Positions 54,901-64,000 of a stretch of 64,000 bases of DNA are shown piece after piece. Both the position numbers and the translations under genes were made by a program. Source of the DNA: Proales similis (Eukaryota; Rotifera; Eurotatoria; Ploima; Proalidae); NCBI GenBank assembly GCA_019059635.1, contig JAGVRJ010000004.1, positions 496,001 to 560,000 of the forward strand. Reading direction: 5' to 3'. The first letter of the stretch is position 1, and every line of letters begins with the position of its first letter. The notes beneath the pieces are model-generated. The model made no database searches and had not been told where the DNA came from. It saw nothing but the letters and a program-made list of their open reading frames with translations.

Positions 54901-56848
54901 GCTGGCTACGGAGCCACCGACCGAGTCGCTTCTGGAGCGAAAGCCGTACGGACGAACAAAGGCGCTCATCTCGCGCACCATGATGAAGAACATCCTGGGC
55001 CACGCTGTCTACCAGGTGACTGTCATATTCACAATTCTGTTTGCCGGGCCGCGCTTGTTCGATATTGATAACGGCACGCCGGAGACCGCCGCTTCTTTCA
55101 AGCCCACCCAGCATTACACAATGATTTTCAACACCTTCGTGCTCATGACCCTCTTCAACGAGGTCAACTCGCGCAAAATTCACGGCGAACGCAACATATT
55201 CAAGGGCTTCTTCGACAATCCGATCTTCTACGGAATCTGGATTGTGACCCTCTGTCTGCAGGTTTGAATTCATTTGCCTTTTAACAAGCTCGCAGAGATG
55301 GCTTCAATCTTGACACTTGCGTTCTAGTTCTTCATCGTTCACTTTGGCAGCTATGCATTTGCCTGTCACTGGCTTACCCTTGAGCAGTGGGGATGGTGCT
55401 TTGCGTTCGGTGTGGGCACTCTCTTGTGGGGTCAATTGATAACCACCATACCGACCAAGTCCCTGCCAAAGAAACTCGAAGTCGGAAATGAAGTGCCCGA
55501 TCTGGACATTCCCACCATCGACGGTTCGAATGATCCAGCCGAGCTTAGGAAAGGACAAGTGCTGTGGCTAAGAGGAATCGCTCGACTTCAGACACAAGTA
55601 AATATGAGTTTTGCTGTTTGCTGTCACGCTTAGACAATACGCTTCCACATCGATATGCAGTTAAATCGGTCGCCAAACAGCACTCACTTAACACGCTTAG
55701 AGTTGAAGTTCTCTTGTTTGTTCTGTTCTCACTTAGAGTTGTGAAGCTGTTGCTCAGCTAGATTAGGATTTAGGCACAGGGCAGGGAAGCAGAGTAGTTC
55801 AGGGCACTTTGAATAATATGAGGACACATCGGATCGGATAAACTAAACACGGCTGTGCGCTAAAAACACTCTAACCGCAAATAATTGCGAGCGCTGACAT
55901 TATATTTTTGAACGACTCGCATTAAACCACGTTCAATCAACCAGGTTCAGGTTGTCAAGACATTTCAAGAACATGTTGTCAAGTCCCCATCGCAGCAATG
56001 GTAATGGACTCAATTCTCTCCATAACCGGACTCATATATGCTTTGTTCCAGCCCTAAACCCTTTTTGATTTTTGTTCGGTCTATGTTGGATGAGCTGGTG
56101 TCATGTCATCGTGTTTCAGCGTCTTGTTTAATCCACATCTTGTTTATAATTCATGATTTTGTTCATTTGTTCATTCTAAAATTCCTTACCCGATTGAGTT
56201 CGAACATTCATCTTGTTGCCCTCATATTGTTGTTTGCATTCGTTAAAAAAAAAATTATTTTCCAAAACAAAACTCTAAAACACAACCAGCCCGGTGGCTC
56301 TCGTTTTTAGTTTTCCTCTAATTTTGTGCCTATGATTTCTGCCCATTTGCCATGAACAAGAATGCGTCCAGAGGAGAGCAATGCTAATCGCTTGTCCGAC
56401 TTGTTCAATGTCTCGAGCCGTAACCTAAGCCGAGCCATTCCTGCCTGTTCGGGCATGTCTGCTTCGGAAACGTTTAATTGGCGTTTTAATGTTGTTATTG
56501 CTATTGATGTTGCAGCTTCCCACAAAGTTTTAAGTTCACGCCGCCTACAATCGCTTAAACATCCAAAATGACACTTCATGTCCCAAGTGTTGGCGTTCTT
56601 GTGCACTTGAGCTTCGTTCGTTGGTGTTTATTTTATTTTGCGTTTATCCGACTGCGTTAAAAAAACAACAACTTTTTTTGTGTTTGTTGTCTCAATTACC
56701 TTGCGACACAAATTAATGTTCGTTTGAAAATAATTTTCAGCTTCGTGTGATAAACGCGTTCCACGAGACAATGGGCGACTTTTCCCCGGCCGCTAGACGA
56801 CAATTTCTTGCAACAACTCATGACTCACCCAACCTCCATCGAAAGTAG
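51939..56848 (+). CDS. PMCA: Plasma-membrane Ca2+-transporting ATPase (PMCA)
   Basis: P2B-type ATPase that exports cytosolic Ca2+ and is activated by calmodulin. Exons: 51939-52776, 52896-52919, 53163-55261, 55328-55597 and 56741-56848, giving 1112 residues. Visible hallmarks are LTGETN in the actuator domain, PEGLPLAVT in M4, phosphorylated Asp428 in [23 protein letters not shown] in the P domain, and the calmodulin-binding segment [19 protein letters not shown] continuing as LRVINAF across the last junction. A 24-nt microexon sits in the first cytosolic loop, where animal PMCAs vary at splice site A. The final intron is 1.1 kb; reading past its donor would add [11 protein letters not shown] and stop, removing half the calmodulin site. 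The Lys/Glu-rich loop in exon 3 fits the acidic-lipid-binding region. No clear PDZ ligand ends the predicted protein. Confidence 0.94.
52896..52919 (+). other. 24-nt microexon at PMCA splice site A
   Basis: Flanked by CCTCAG and GTAAAT, it encodes SKGEAKS plus split codons. Its length is a multiple of three and both flanking introns are phase 1, so inclusion and skipping both keep frame. Confidence 0.72.
55598..56740 (+). other. Long last intron of PMCA
   Basis: 1,143-nt intron splitting the calmodulin-binding domain, the same place where vertebrate PMCA splice site C lies. I find no clear extra coding exon, but its length compared with the 66-nt neighbour leaves room for one. An upstream stop inside it would give a shorter isoform ending near 55633. 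Confidence 0.6.
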
Positions 56849-57326
56849 TTTACATCGTCAGTGGGATTTCATTACAACAACCAACAGCAGCAGCAACAAC
56901 ATCAACAACAATAGCAGCGTGGAATCCACTACCCTGATCGACATCAAGCAATAGCAGATCACAATTTCTTTTTGTACCCTTTTTGTTCATTTAAACAGAT
57001 GAGTATATATCAAGCCAGAATCTATATGAGCAGCAACTACCCGTCATCTGCTATCTGCTAGAGAGTTCTTTGACCCCAGTTCAACTAAAATATACGAAAA
57101 CGAACTAGACCAGCAGATGATTATATTTCTTCTTATATTGACTTGGGCCATAATTTAATCGACAGCTTTTCTTTTTCATTTACTCGTCGAAACCATTGTT
57201 TCTACCGCAGTCGCCTCAGCCCGCCTCTGCCTTTACTTTTTCTTTTTCTCACCGTAATCCAAGAGCTATTCGCAGTAAACTGTCGAACATGACTTTAGTA
57301 AGAATATGCGCCGGGTACTCCCCCAC

Positions 57327-57345
57327 ATACACACACACACACACA
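57327..57345. repeat. CA microsatellite
   Basis: Pure AC run, about 19 nt. Confidence 0.9.
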
Positions 57346-58089
57346 GACAAATAGAAGAATTCGGACGAGTTGGGCTGGGAGTAGACTTGGTAGAAAAGGA
57401 GCGGATTTTCTTCGGACACTTTTCTCAATTACTTCGATCAGCAAAATTGGATGCAACCGATTCACCAGACCAAACTAGAACAAGAGAGAAAAGCCAGAGC
57501 GCAGGCAAAAGTAGAAGAGCGTTGGCACTATTGATCCTTGCATGATTGCGTAGACTCATACTAGATGATGATAAGCAGAGAACAAGCAAACAGAGCGTTA
57601 TTTTTCACTATTGAGTATTTGTCCAACGAGTGAAACGGGCCCGCCCTCGACTCTCGCCCTTTCTACAAGCAGATAATTATTTACCTTAAACAAGTTTATT
57701 CTTTTAAAGAGCAGAAAATGCACACAAACTAGGTAGAGGCAACAAGGCCCGCTAGAGAAGCAATGTGAGCAGGGCCCAGAATGCGAACTTTGCCGAGCCT
57801 CACCATTTATTAGGCTAGGGACAGGGCTTCTTCAGGTCTACAGTCGCCGTTTATTTAATTTTTTTTTTTCTTTTACTTTTTTTCCTTATATTTTTCATCT
57901 TGAATTTTTCATGCTATTTCTACTTGAATTATTTGTTTGCGCCCGAGCACTTGCAGCCAAATCAGCGACTACCTGACCGAACCAAGACTGCAGTCACCAC
58001 TTGATCAATTTGAATTTATATTTTTTTTTTGTGAAGAGAATTCTTCGCGCAAAAGCACCTCGGCTCTATTTGTTGTGGTTGTCATCGTC

Positions 58090-58141
58090 TTCTCTCTCTC
58101 TCTCTCTGTCTATCTCTATCTATTATGTGTGTGTGTGTGTC
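58090..58141. repeat. Compound CT/TG microsatellite
   Basis: A CT run at 58090-58107 followed by a pure TG run at 58126-58141, separated by TCTATC units. Confidence 0.9.
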
Positions 58142-58615
58142 TCATTCTGGCGCCGCCTGTCTATCCAATTATAACGGTCATTGCTCTCTGTCTCTGTCTC
58201 TACACCATTTACTTTCACTTTATATATTCTTTCGTTTCTATTTTCTCTTTAATAACTACTTTTCAACTCTAGAATTGGTGTCATTCAAGATTGGATTGAA
58301 ATAATAATAAATATTTGATTCATAACACCTCAAGTACCTGATTGTCTAATGTTCGTGCAAGAGAAACACTAGACGCGGAGGGGGGAAGAGATGTGACCCT
58401 GAGACGACTTAACTTGAAATTGCGTCGCAGACTATCAGTTTTCTGCTCGGCTGCATATCCACGCATCCAAGTAGACAATCCAAGTAGAAGACAGCGACAT
58501 TAGCGATCGGGATCGATCATTTCAACTCGAAAGATGATCTAGTCTTCAAACATAAGAAGCTATTTCGGGAGGGTGTGAAGGACTCGAAATTTAATACACT
58601 GTCGTCGTTCGCCTC

Positions 58616-58622
58616 TATTTAA
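58616..58622 (+). promoter_or_regulatory. Possible TATA element of chitinase gene
   Basis: TATTTAA 34 nt upstream of the ATG. If it works at the usual spacing, the 5' leader would be only about 10 nt, which makes this weak. Confidence 0.25.
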
Positions 58623-58655
58623 GTCAGACTTGGAAAATGCGAGAAAACAGAAGCA

Positions 58656-61235
58656 ATGAATTTCGCCGTGTTCACTTTTACTTTACTTTGTCTTGTTCAG
58701 CACATCCTTGTCCATGCTGAAGAATGCAGAGCTCAAAACTCGCAGAAGCGAATGGTCTGCTACTTTGCCAGGCAAGTAGCTCAATAAACCGCTTTAGAAG
58801 TTACCACTCCAGTCATTTGTTTGGTTTTAGCTGGGCTGGCGGACGACCTGCGCCAGCTAATATTCAGCCCGAAGATGTCGATCCCTGCATGTGCACACAC
58901 ATTCTCTATTCATTCGTCGGCATGAGCAACTCGCAGCTGGTCCCTTCATGGCACGATAAACGTACTTGAGCTCGATTACTCAATTGGCTTTCGCCTTTTT
59001 TAATCCAAATTTTAATTCGAAGAGCTCTTTCAGCGCATGAACGAATGGAAGAAGAAAAATCCGAACATTAAAATTTCAATGTCAGCTGGAGGCTGGACTG
59101 AAGGCGTGAGTGAACCTTTAATCTACTCAATTCAAGTGAATGTAATTCGAATCGCTTTCAAATCGATTGGAAAATCTAGTCCGGAAACTTCAATCAAATT
59201 GTCAGCAGTCAGGCCAACATGGAGAAGTATTGTCAGTCGGCGATCGATGCTGCTCGTCAAAACAACCTCGACGGCTACGACATTGACTGGGAATATCCGA
59301 CCTATGGCCAACGAAGTCAATACACCCAGCTCATCAAGACCTGCCATGAGATGTTCACAGCGGAAGCGCAGAGGACAGGAATGCCTAAGCTTCTTCTCTC
59401 GGCCGCTACCGCTCCTGATATGGGCCGCATGTCTGCTCTAGACCTGCCTGCACTCAACAAGTAAGTGCGCAAATGGCAAACGCCGTTCGCATACGACTTA
59501 AACATCGATTGGTCTATTGCAGCTACTTTGACTTTATCAACCCGATGAGCTACGACATGCACGGATCTTGGGATGGCAACCATCAGCATCATTCGCCTCT
59601 TTATGGACCGGACGGCGCAGTAAATATGATTGACCAGCTTTAGGCCTTTTGATCTTTTTCTCAAAGTCTTTCAATCAAGGCCACAACCATAATGAACTAC
59701 ATCAACGGCGGAATTTCGCCAGAAAAACTTAATCTTGGATTTGCCACTTACGGTTGCCACTTCTAACTCGACCCAGAACTTTGAGTCTGTTTTTATAAGC
59801 TGCTTGAAATAGGCCGAACGTCTTATGCTAGAGGACCATACACCGGCGAGGGAGGAGTGCTTGGTAGGTGCATTGAACTTAAAGATTTTCGAGGTGAACA
59901 GAGTCATTTTTTCGCCACCTGAAAGCTTATTATGAGATTTGCAATTCCAAAACGGGCGAAACTTACAACGAGAATCTTAAGGTGCCAAGCGCCACGGTGA
60001 GTGGTGATCGCGTTCACTACGACAACGTGAAGAGTATAAGCGAGAAAGCGCGCTGGGTGATTGAGAATCAAATCGGAGGCGCCTTCACCTGGGACACAAG
60101 TCTGGACGATTTCAGCGGCAAGTTCTGTAACGAAGGCAAGTTCCCGCTCATAAACGCGGCCATGAACGAGCTCGTCTCTGCTGGAACTACCGTGGCAAAG
60201 CCAACCGAGTCCACTCTGTTTCCAACCTTTTCTTCCACCGTTTCCTCTTCACCTTCGCCCTCGGCGTTATCCACACTGAGCTCTACCACCCAAGCTGCGG
60301 CTGTGCAATCGCAAATAATTCCTGAGTGCAAAGGACTCACCGGAATCAATCAGCATCCATCCGATTGTCAAAAGTATATCGAATGTGGCTCTCCTTTCCA
60401 ACAGGTTATTACTTGTCCAGGAGGCACTCTTTTCGATCCCAGCCTCAAAGTATGCAACTGGGCACAGAACGTCAAATGCCAGCTGAGCTCGAGCACCGCC
60501 TCATCTACAACTTCTTCGACAACATTGAGCACGACCGCCTCGACAACATTGTCGTCGACTACCCGAGCACCTGTTTCTTCTTCCACTTCCATTCCGGCAA
60601 TCAGCTCTTCGGCTTCAGCTCTAGACTTGGACAAAGAATGCAGCTCGAACATGGGCAGGCGTGTAAAGCATCCAACTGATTGCTCATTGTTCATTGACTG
60701 CCAGACATGGGGTAAAACGGTTGGAAACTGCGGATCGGGAATGGCGTTCCATCCTGATTTGGGCTATTGTGAAACGAGAAGCCGAGTTCCATGTGGCCAA
60801 GCATCGTCTTCAACCGCAACGGCCATGGCCTCTACAACGGCGGGTCAAGTTGGATTGACTACTTCACCAACCAGAAGCTCAGTGAACTCTTCCGTAATTT
60901 TGTCTACAATTAGCGCTTCGAGTGCGGCGTCTACTTTGTTTCCGACAATTAATTCGCAGTCTACTCTCTTTCCGACTTTGGCGTCCAAGGAGGCCACCAC
61001 CACCTCGGTGGCGGTCACCACCAAATTTACCGTCCAAGGCTTTTGCCAAGGAAGATCAGGACGATTCCCACATCCCGAAGTGTGCTCCAAATACATTGTG
61101 TGCGAGAACTGGGGCAAAATGGAGGGTGACTGCGGACCGAACATGGCCTACAATGCCAAACTTGGCTACTGTGATAGCGCCGCCGCCTACGACTGTTCTC
61201 TTAATTTGACCGGCGCCAACACGTCTACGCAATAG
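58656..61235 (+). CDS. Secreted GH18 chitinase with three chitin-binding domains
   Basis: 713-residue endochitinase, for cuticle or gut-lining turnover. Exons: 58656-58771, 58831-58961, 59023-59105, 59180-59460, 59523-59619, 59680-59752, 59813-59863 and 59926-61235. A signal peptide is followed by the GH18 barrel: RMVCYFASWAGG at its start, SMSAGGW, then the catalytic motif DGYDIDWEYP at 141-150 with Glu148 as acid/base, MSYDMHG, and GGAFTWDTSLDDFSG near the end. Three CBM14 (peritrophin) domains with six cysteines each follow, spaced by Ser/Thr-rich linkers suited to O-glycosylation. Exon 1 ends at a GC donor (AG|GCAAGT). The junctions of the 51-nt exon 7 were placed by the conserved Gly-Arg-Thr and YYEIC motifs. 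AATAAA at 61311-61316. Confidence 0.95.
58772..58830 (+). other. GC-AG intron in chitinase
   Basis: The exon ends TTTGCCAG and the intron begins GCAAGT and ends GGTTTTAG. Only this junction yields CYFASWAGG, the conserved first strand of GH18 chitinases. Confidence 0.85.
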
Positions 61236-61310
61236 CCCGCTTCGACTAGAGTTTTGCTCTTTTTGTTCGTTTTAGTCGTAAAATCCATTTTCGTTCTAGT
61301 TGCATTGAGA

Positions 61311-61316
61311 AATAAA
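61311..61316 (+). terminator. Poly(A) signal of chitinase gene
   Basis: AATAAA 76 nt after the chitinase stop and 83 nt before the next gene's ATG. Confidence 0.6.
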
Positions 61317-61398
61317 TTGAAGAATGATGATGCGATTTGTTTAGACTTGTTTGTGTGTGCGTATTTGGCGGCCGTTTGACAAAATTTGATTGATATCC

Positions 61399-62373
61399 AT
61401 GGGAACAGACGCACGCCGCCATGTCACAAAAACGAGTTTCTCAAACAGCGACCTCATCATGCAGAGCGACTCATCAAGTTCACAGCAGCAGTGGTCAAAC
61501 GCTGCAGTCGAAGTTATTCTGTTGGAAATGCGCAGTTTGTTCCAATTTACTTTGAACGTTCTGCTCGAATTGAGCCAAGGTAAAAGAGATGAGATCACCG
61601 AGGCCGAGCTGAGCGACCTCAACTCCGAGACAATCGCGTTTTTAAAAAACTTGATCGGTTTGAAGCAGGAAATCGGCGAGCAGGTCTGCGACACATCAGT
61701 CCAAGAGTTGAGAGGCTGTTCATTTTCCGGTCAGTTAGGCAGACGACACCATTTTCTCATCAAAATCAAACACCAATTGGCTTATCTGAATGATAATTTG
61801 TGCAAGCCGGATGAACTGATAATCTTGAACGCCATCACAAACTGCTTCATTCCCTATGAGCAGTTGATCGCTTGCTGTCAAACTACTCGAATCCAGCGGC
61901 ACATATTCGATGACTTGTTCCTCAAAGTCTTAGAGAAATTGTCAGATTTCTTCAACACAGTCGAGCGAGTCAGACGAGCCGGCGATCAAACCATTTCTTG
62001 CTTGAGCTCGCAAACTTTCTCGGCTGACGAAGAAGAATCGATTGAGATGGCTCCAAAGAGAGTGAGCTCATCCTCGCTTGTCTCTCCTCGTTGCCGAGCT
62101 CTTCTCTTCCTCTTTGCCTTTAGCGTTTGCTTTTTTGCCTTTGGCCATCTGTACGGCAACATGCAAGAGAGCATGAGTGGCGAACTGTGTCCGCTTTGGC
62201 TCGATTCAGACAGGCCCATCTTGTGGACTTTTGATTTCACCAATGACTTGTGCCTGGTTGTGTGCAATCTTCATTTCTCAGCCATTTTTCTCTCTTTTTT
62301 TCTCATTTCCACTTTGGCCATTTACTTGCCCAGGTCGAGTAGAAACTCGTCTTCCTCGTTCAGTAACAAATAA
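61399..62373 (+). CDS. Unrecognised protein with two C-terminal membrane segments
   Basis: 324-residue single-exon frame that I cannot place in a family. The first 220 residues are predicted helical, with heptad-like hydrophobic spacing (VILLEMRSLFQFTLNVLLEL and HIFDDLFLKVLEKLSDFF), and include a run of Ser and Gln. Two hydrophobic segments follow, about 233-253 and 284-310, separated by a short loop, so the protein could be a membrane hairpin. A short Ser-rich tail ends it. I start at the ATG at 61399; the frame is open a little further upstream but has no other ATG. Length, high hydrophobic order and the tight fit between the chitinase poly(A) signal and the Topors gene support a real gene. 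AATAAA overlaps its stop. Confidence 0.6.
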   Translation: MGTDARRHVTKTSFSNSDLIMQSDSSSSQQQWSNAAVEVILLEMRSLFQFTLNVLLELSQGKRDEITEAELSDLNSETIAFLKNLIGLKQEIGEQVCDTSVQELRGCSFSGQLGRRHHFLIKIKHQLAYLNDNLCKPDELIILNAITNCFIPYEQLIACCQTTRIQRHIFDDLFLKVLEKLSDFFNTVERVRRAGDQTISCLSSQTFSADEEESIEMAPKRVSSSSLVSPRCRALLFLFAFSVCFFAFGHLYGNMQESMSGELCPLWLDSDRPILWTFDFTNDLCLVVCNLHFSAIFLSFFLISTLAIYLPRSSRNSSSSFSNK

Positions 62374-62374
62374 A
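62369..62374 (+). terminator. AATAAA overlapping stop codon of two-TM gene
   Basis: The hexamer contains the TAA stop (62371-62373), the same layout as at 4685-4690. Confidence 0.5.
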
Positions 62375-62505
62375 AAACAAGTTTTTCTCATTATCCGCTG
62401 CTTCTTCTTTCGATCGTGTTTTTTTTTTACAGCATTTAAAACAAATATAACATGAACCAAGAGAGAGAGAGTGAGAGAGAAATAGAAGGCAAAAATTGAA
62501 AAAAA
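62374..62505. other. Short convergent interval
   Basis: Only 132 nt separate two facing stop codons. It contains a T run near 62420-62430 and a GA run at 62461-62481. The two 3' UTRs probably overlap. Confidence 0.5.
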
Positions 62506-63855
62506 TTAGGGCGAACGAGAGCGTCTTGGACGAGGAGAGCGGCTGTAACTTGAATGCTTTCGCTTTTTCCGCTTTTTCTTGTGTTTCTTTGACTTTTTCG
62601 ATCGATGCGACCTGTGGCGACGATCGCGTGAAGAATTGGACGACGAGCAAGACGCAGTTCGATGCGTGTGTGCTGCTCGCGATACGCTTGAGCTTGGCAG
62701 TGCGTTTTCTTCGTCCGATGAGCCGATGGTTATGCAAACGGGCTCTGGCCTTGGCGGTGGTTGCACTTCTTCGCAATAGCTTGACTGGTCAGAATCGGAG
62801 AGGGCGTCTTGTTGCGGTCGATGGTGGTGATCTGCGTTTCGTCTGCTAAGGACAAGCTCGGTTTCGATGAGATCGAGCTCTCCTCTACTCGTCAGGCGAT
62901 ATTTGGTCAATATGACGGGCAGTTGCTTGAACGGTATTGCTGCGGGCGACTTGAACGCGGGCATCTCGTCCTTGTTGCAATAGTAGACCGCTTTGGAGTC
63001 GTACTCGGGCAGATCGGAGCAAATCGATTGAGCAAACGCCAGCAGCTCGTGAGCGAAATGCTTCGCATACCGAACCGGACGAATGATGGCTTGCAGCTCG
63101 AGTGCAAATTCATTTGAATCGATCGAGAGCTTTCTTATCAGATTGCCAATCATCGGTATGAGCTGCGATTTGCCGCTCACCGTCGGGCTGATCGAGTTCA
63201 AGCGAAATAAAGCGGCCAGCTCTCTGTACAGAAAGCGGTTGAGTCGATGCAAACAGGCCGGATTTTCTTTGAACCATTCGGGGCTGGTTCGTCTGTACTT
63301 GGTCACCGGCTGATAGCTTATGCACCACAACGGTTCACTCGGTTGAACTTGCTCACTCTCGACGGACGTCTCTTGGTTGAACTCCTCGTCGATATTGATT
63401 ATTCTGTAGTCCAGCAGCATTTGATGCGGATTAGCGAACCAGCCGCTGGCGTAGACGAGCATGCGAAACTCGACCGGGGCGATCTCGGCGTTGCGCAGCC
63501 AGCTGGCCTTGGGCAATATTCGTGGCGCTCTACTGCTTGACGAGCTCGTTTCCAATGTTGGATTGTACTCGATAATCTCGGCGCTCGAGCTGCCCTCTTC
63601 GATCGGCGTCAATTGGTACTCTTTGAACTCGAGCGCGCTTCTCACGCCGAACAGAATGCGGTCGATGCTGCGTTTGCATAGCGGACACGAATACTTCACC
63701 TTTATCCATTCTAATAGGCACTCGAAACAAAACTGGTGATAGCAGACGGGCGCATATGACTTTGACTTGGCATTTATGAGCTGAAGACAAATCGGACACT
63801 TTGACTGACAATCGTTCGCTTTGGTCGGCTCTCCTTGGCTCGACTCAGACCACAT
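62506..63855 (-). CDS. Topors: Topors-like RING ubiquitin/SUMO ligase
   Basis: 449-residue nuclear E3 ligase, intronless. The RING finger is near the N-terminus: CPICL, then CYHQFCFECLLEW and CPLCKRSID, a C3HC4 arrangement followed directly by the FGVRSALEFKEYQL segment typical of Topors. The middle (about 100-330) contains the conserved Topors region with FRMLVYASGWF and LHRLNRFLYRELAAL. The C-terminus has a Ser/acidic patch (CITIGSSDEENALP, a possible SUMO-interacting motif) and an Arg/Ser and Lys-rich tail ending RSRSP. The upstream in-frame codon before the ATG at 63853-63855 is TTG, so I start at MWSESS. The protein is shorter than vertebrate Topors. Confidence 0.88.
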   Translation of the reverse strand: MWSESSQGEPTKANDCQSKCPICLQLINAKSKSYAPVCYHQFCFECLLEWIKVKYSCPLCKRSIDRILFGVRSALEFKEYQLTPIEEGSSSAEIIEYNPTLETSSSSSRAPRILPKASWLRNAEIAPVEFRMLVYASGWFANPHQMLLDYRIINIDEEFNQETSVESEQVQPSEPLWCISYQPVTKYRRTSPEWFKENPACLHRLNRFLYRELAALFRLNSISPTVSGKSQLIPMIGNLIRKLSIDSNEFALELQAIIRPVRYAKHFAHELLAFAQSICSDLPEYDSKAVYYCNKDEMPAFKSPAAIPFKQLPVILTKYRLTSRGELDLIETELVLSRRNADHHHRPQQDALSDSDQSSYCEEVQPPPRPEPVCITIGSSDEENALPSSSVSRAAHTHRTASCSSSNSSRDRRHRSHRSKKSKKHKKKRKKRKHSSYSRSPRPRRSRSP

Positions 63856-64000
63856 GGCCAAGTTTCACTTGAGCTCTTTCAAATCTGTTCTTTTCTCTTT
63901 GTTCGTATCTTGCTGTGATTTCAGTCAACGCTCGTATCAGCAACCATTTCTTCATTGACCAGAAATCACACAGTTTCGAATTCTGCCGAGTGCCTGAGCA
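63856..64000. other. 5' flank of Topors-like gene
   Basis: Last 145 nt of the window. It presumably contains the 5' UTR. Nothing else seen. Confidence 0.4.

Larger units (their letters stand above)
56849..58655. other. Intergenic region PMCA / chitinase
   Basis: 1.8 kb with CAG/CAA-rich sequence just after the pump stop (about 56885-56925), a CA run at 57327-57345, a CT run at 58090-58107 and a TG run at 58126-58141. A TATTTAA at 58616-58622 lies 34 nt before the chitinase ATG and could be its TATA element. No gene seen. Confidence 0.5.

Overview
This 64 kb window is nuclear DNA from an intron-bearing animal. Most introns are 49-80 nt, genes sit on both strands with short gaps, and CT/GA microsatellites are common. 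A GH18 chitinase with three peritrophin-type chitin-binding domains points to an ecdysozoan. A compact-genome arthropod such as a mite is my best guess, but the sequence does not prove the lineage. I assembled every multi-exon model by hand from splice signals and codon phase; all exon junctions keep frame.

Layout. 0.6-4.7 kb: Rab5 (-) head-to-head with a REXO5-type RNA exonuclease (+). 7.0-11.2 kb: a kainate-type ionotropic glutamate receptor (+) carrying two alternative, equal-length exons for the M3 segment. 11.9-16.3 kb: four intronless calcineurin-B-homologous (CHP1-like) EF-hand genes (-), ordered A-B-A'-B', whose gene bodies are almost identical within each pair while tails and flanks differ. 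16.9-18.8 kb: a secretory-pathway DXD glycosyltransferase (+). 20.1-26.4 kb: a BRSK/SAD kinase (-) whose first intron holds a complete serine protease gene on the opposite strand. 28.9-34.1 kb: FBXO16-like F-box gene, a carbonic anhydrase with a hydrophobic C-terminal tail, and ribosomal protein S16 (all +). 34.7-41.1 kb: a long-form PDE4 cAMP phosphodiesterase (-). 41.1-51.9 kb: a gene-poor stretch of about 10.8 kb. 51.9-56.8 kb: a plasma-membrane Ca2+ ATPase (+). 58.7-61.2 kb: chitinase (+). 61.4-62.4 kb: an unrecognised protein with two membrane segments (+). 62.5-63.9 kb: a Topors-like RING ligase (-).

Several genes act in signalling and neurons (glutamate receptor, SAD kinase, PDE4, Ca2+ pump, CHP-like Ca2+ sensors, Rab5), but nothing shows they are co-regulated; this looks like an ordinary animal gene neighbourhood. 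The strongest unusual signals are the M3-swapping exon pair in the glutamate receptor, the CHP array with sharply bounded homogenised tracts suggesting (GC-biased) gene conversion, the nested protease, a frame-preserving microexon in the Ca2+ pump, an in-frame retainable intron in the PDE4 catalytic domain, two GC-AG introns, and a possible C/D snoRNA in the long RPS16 intron.
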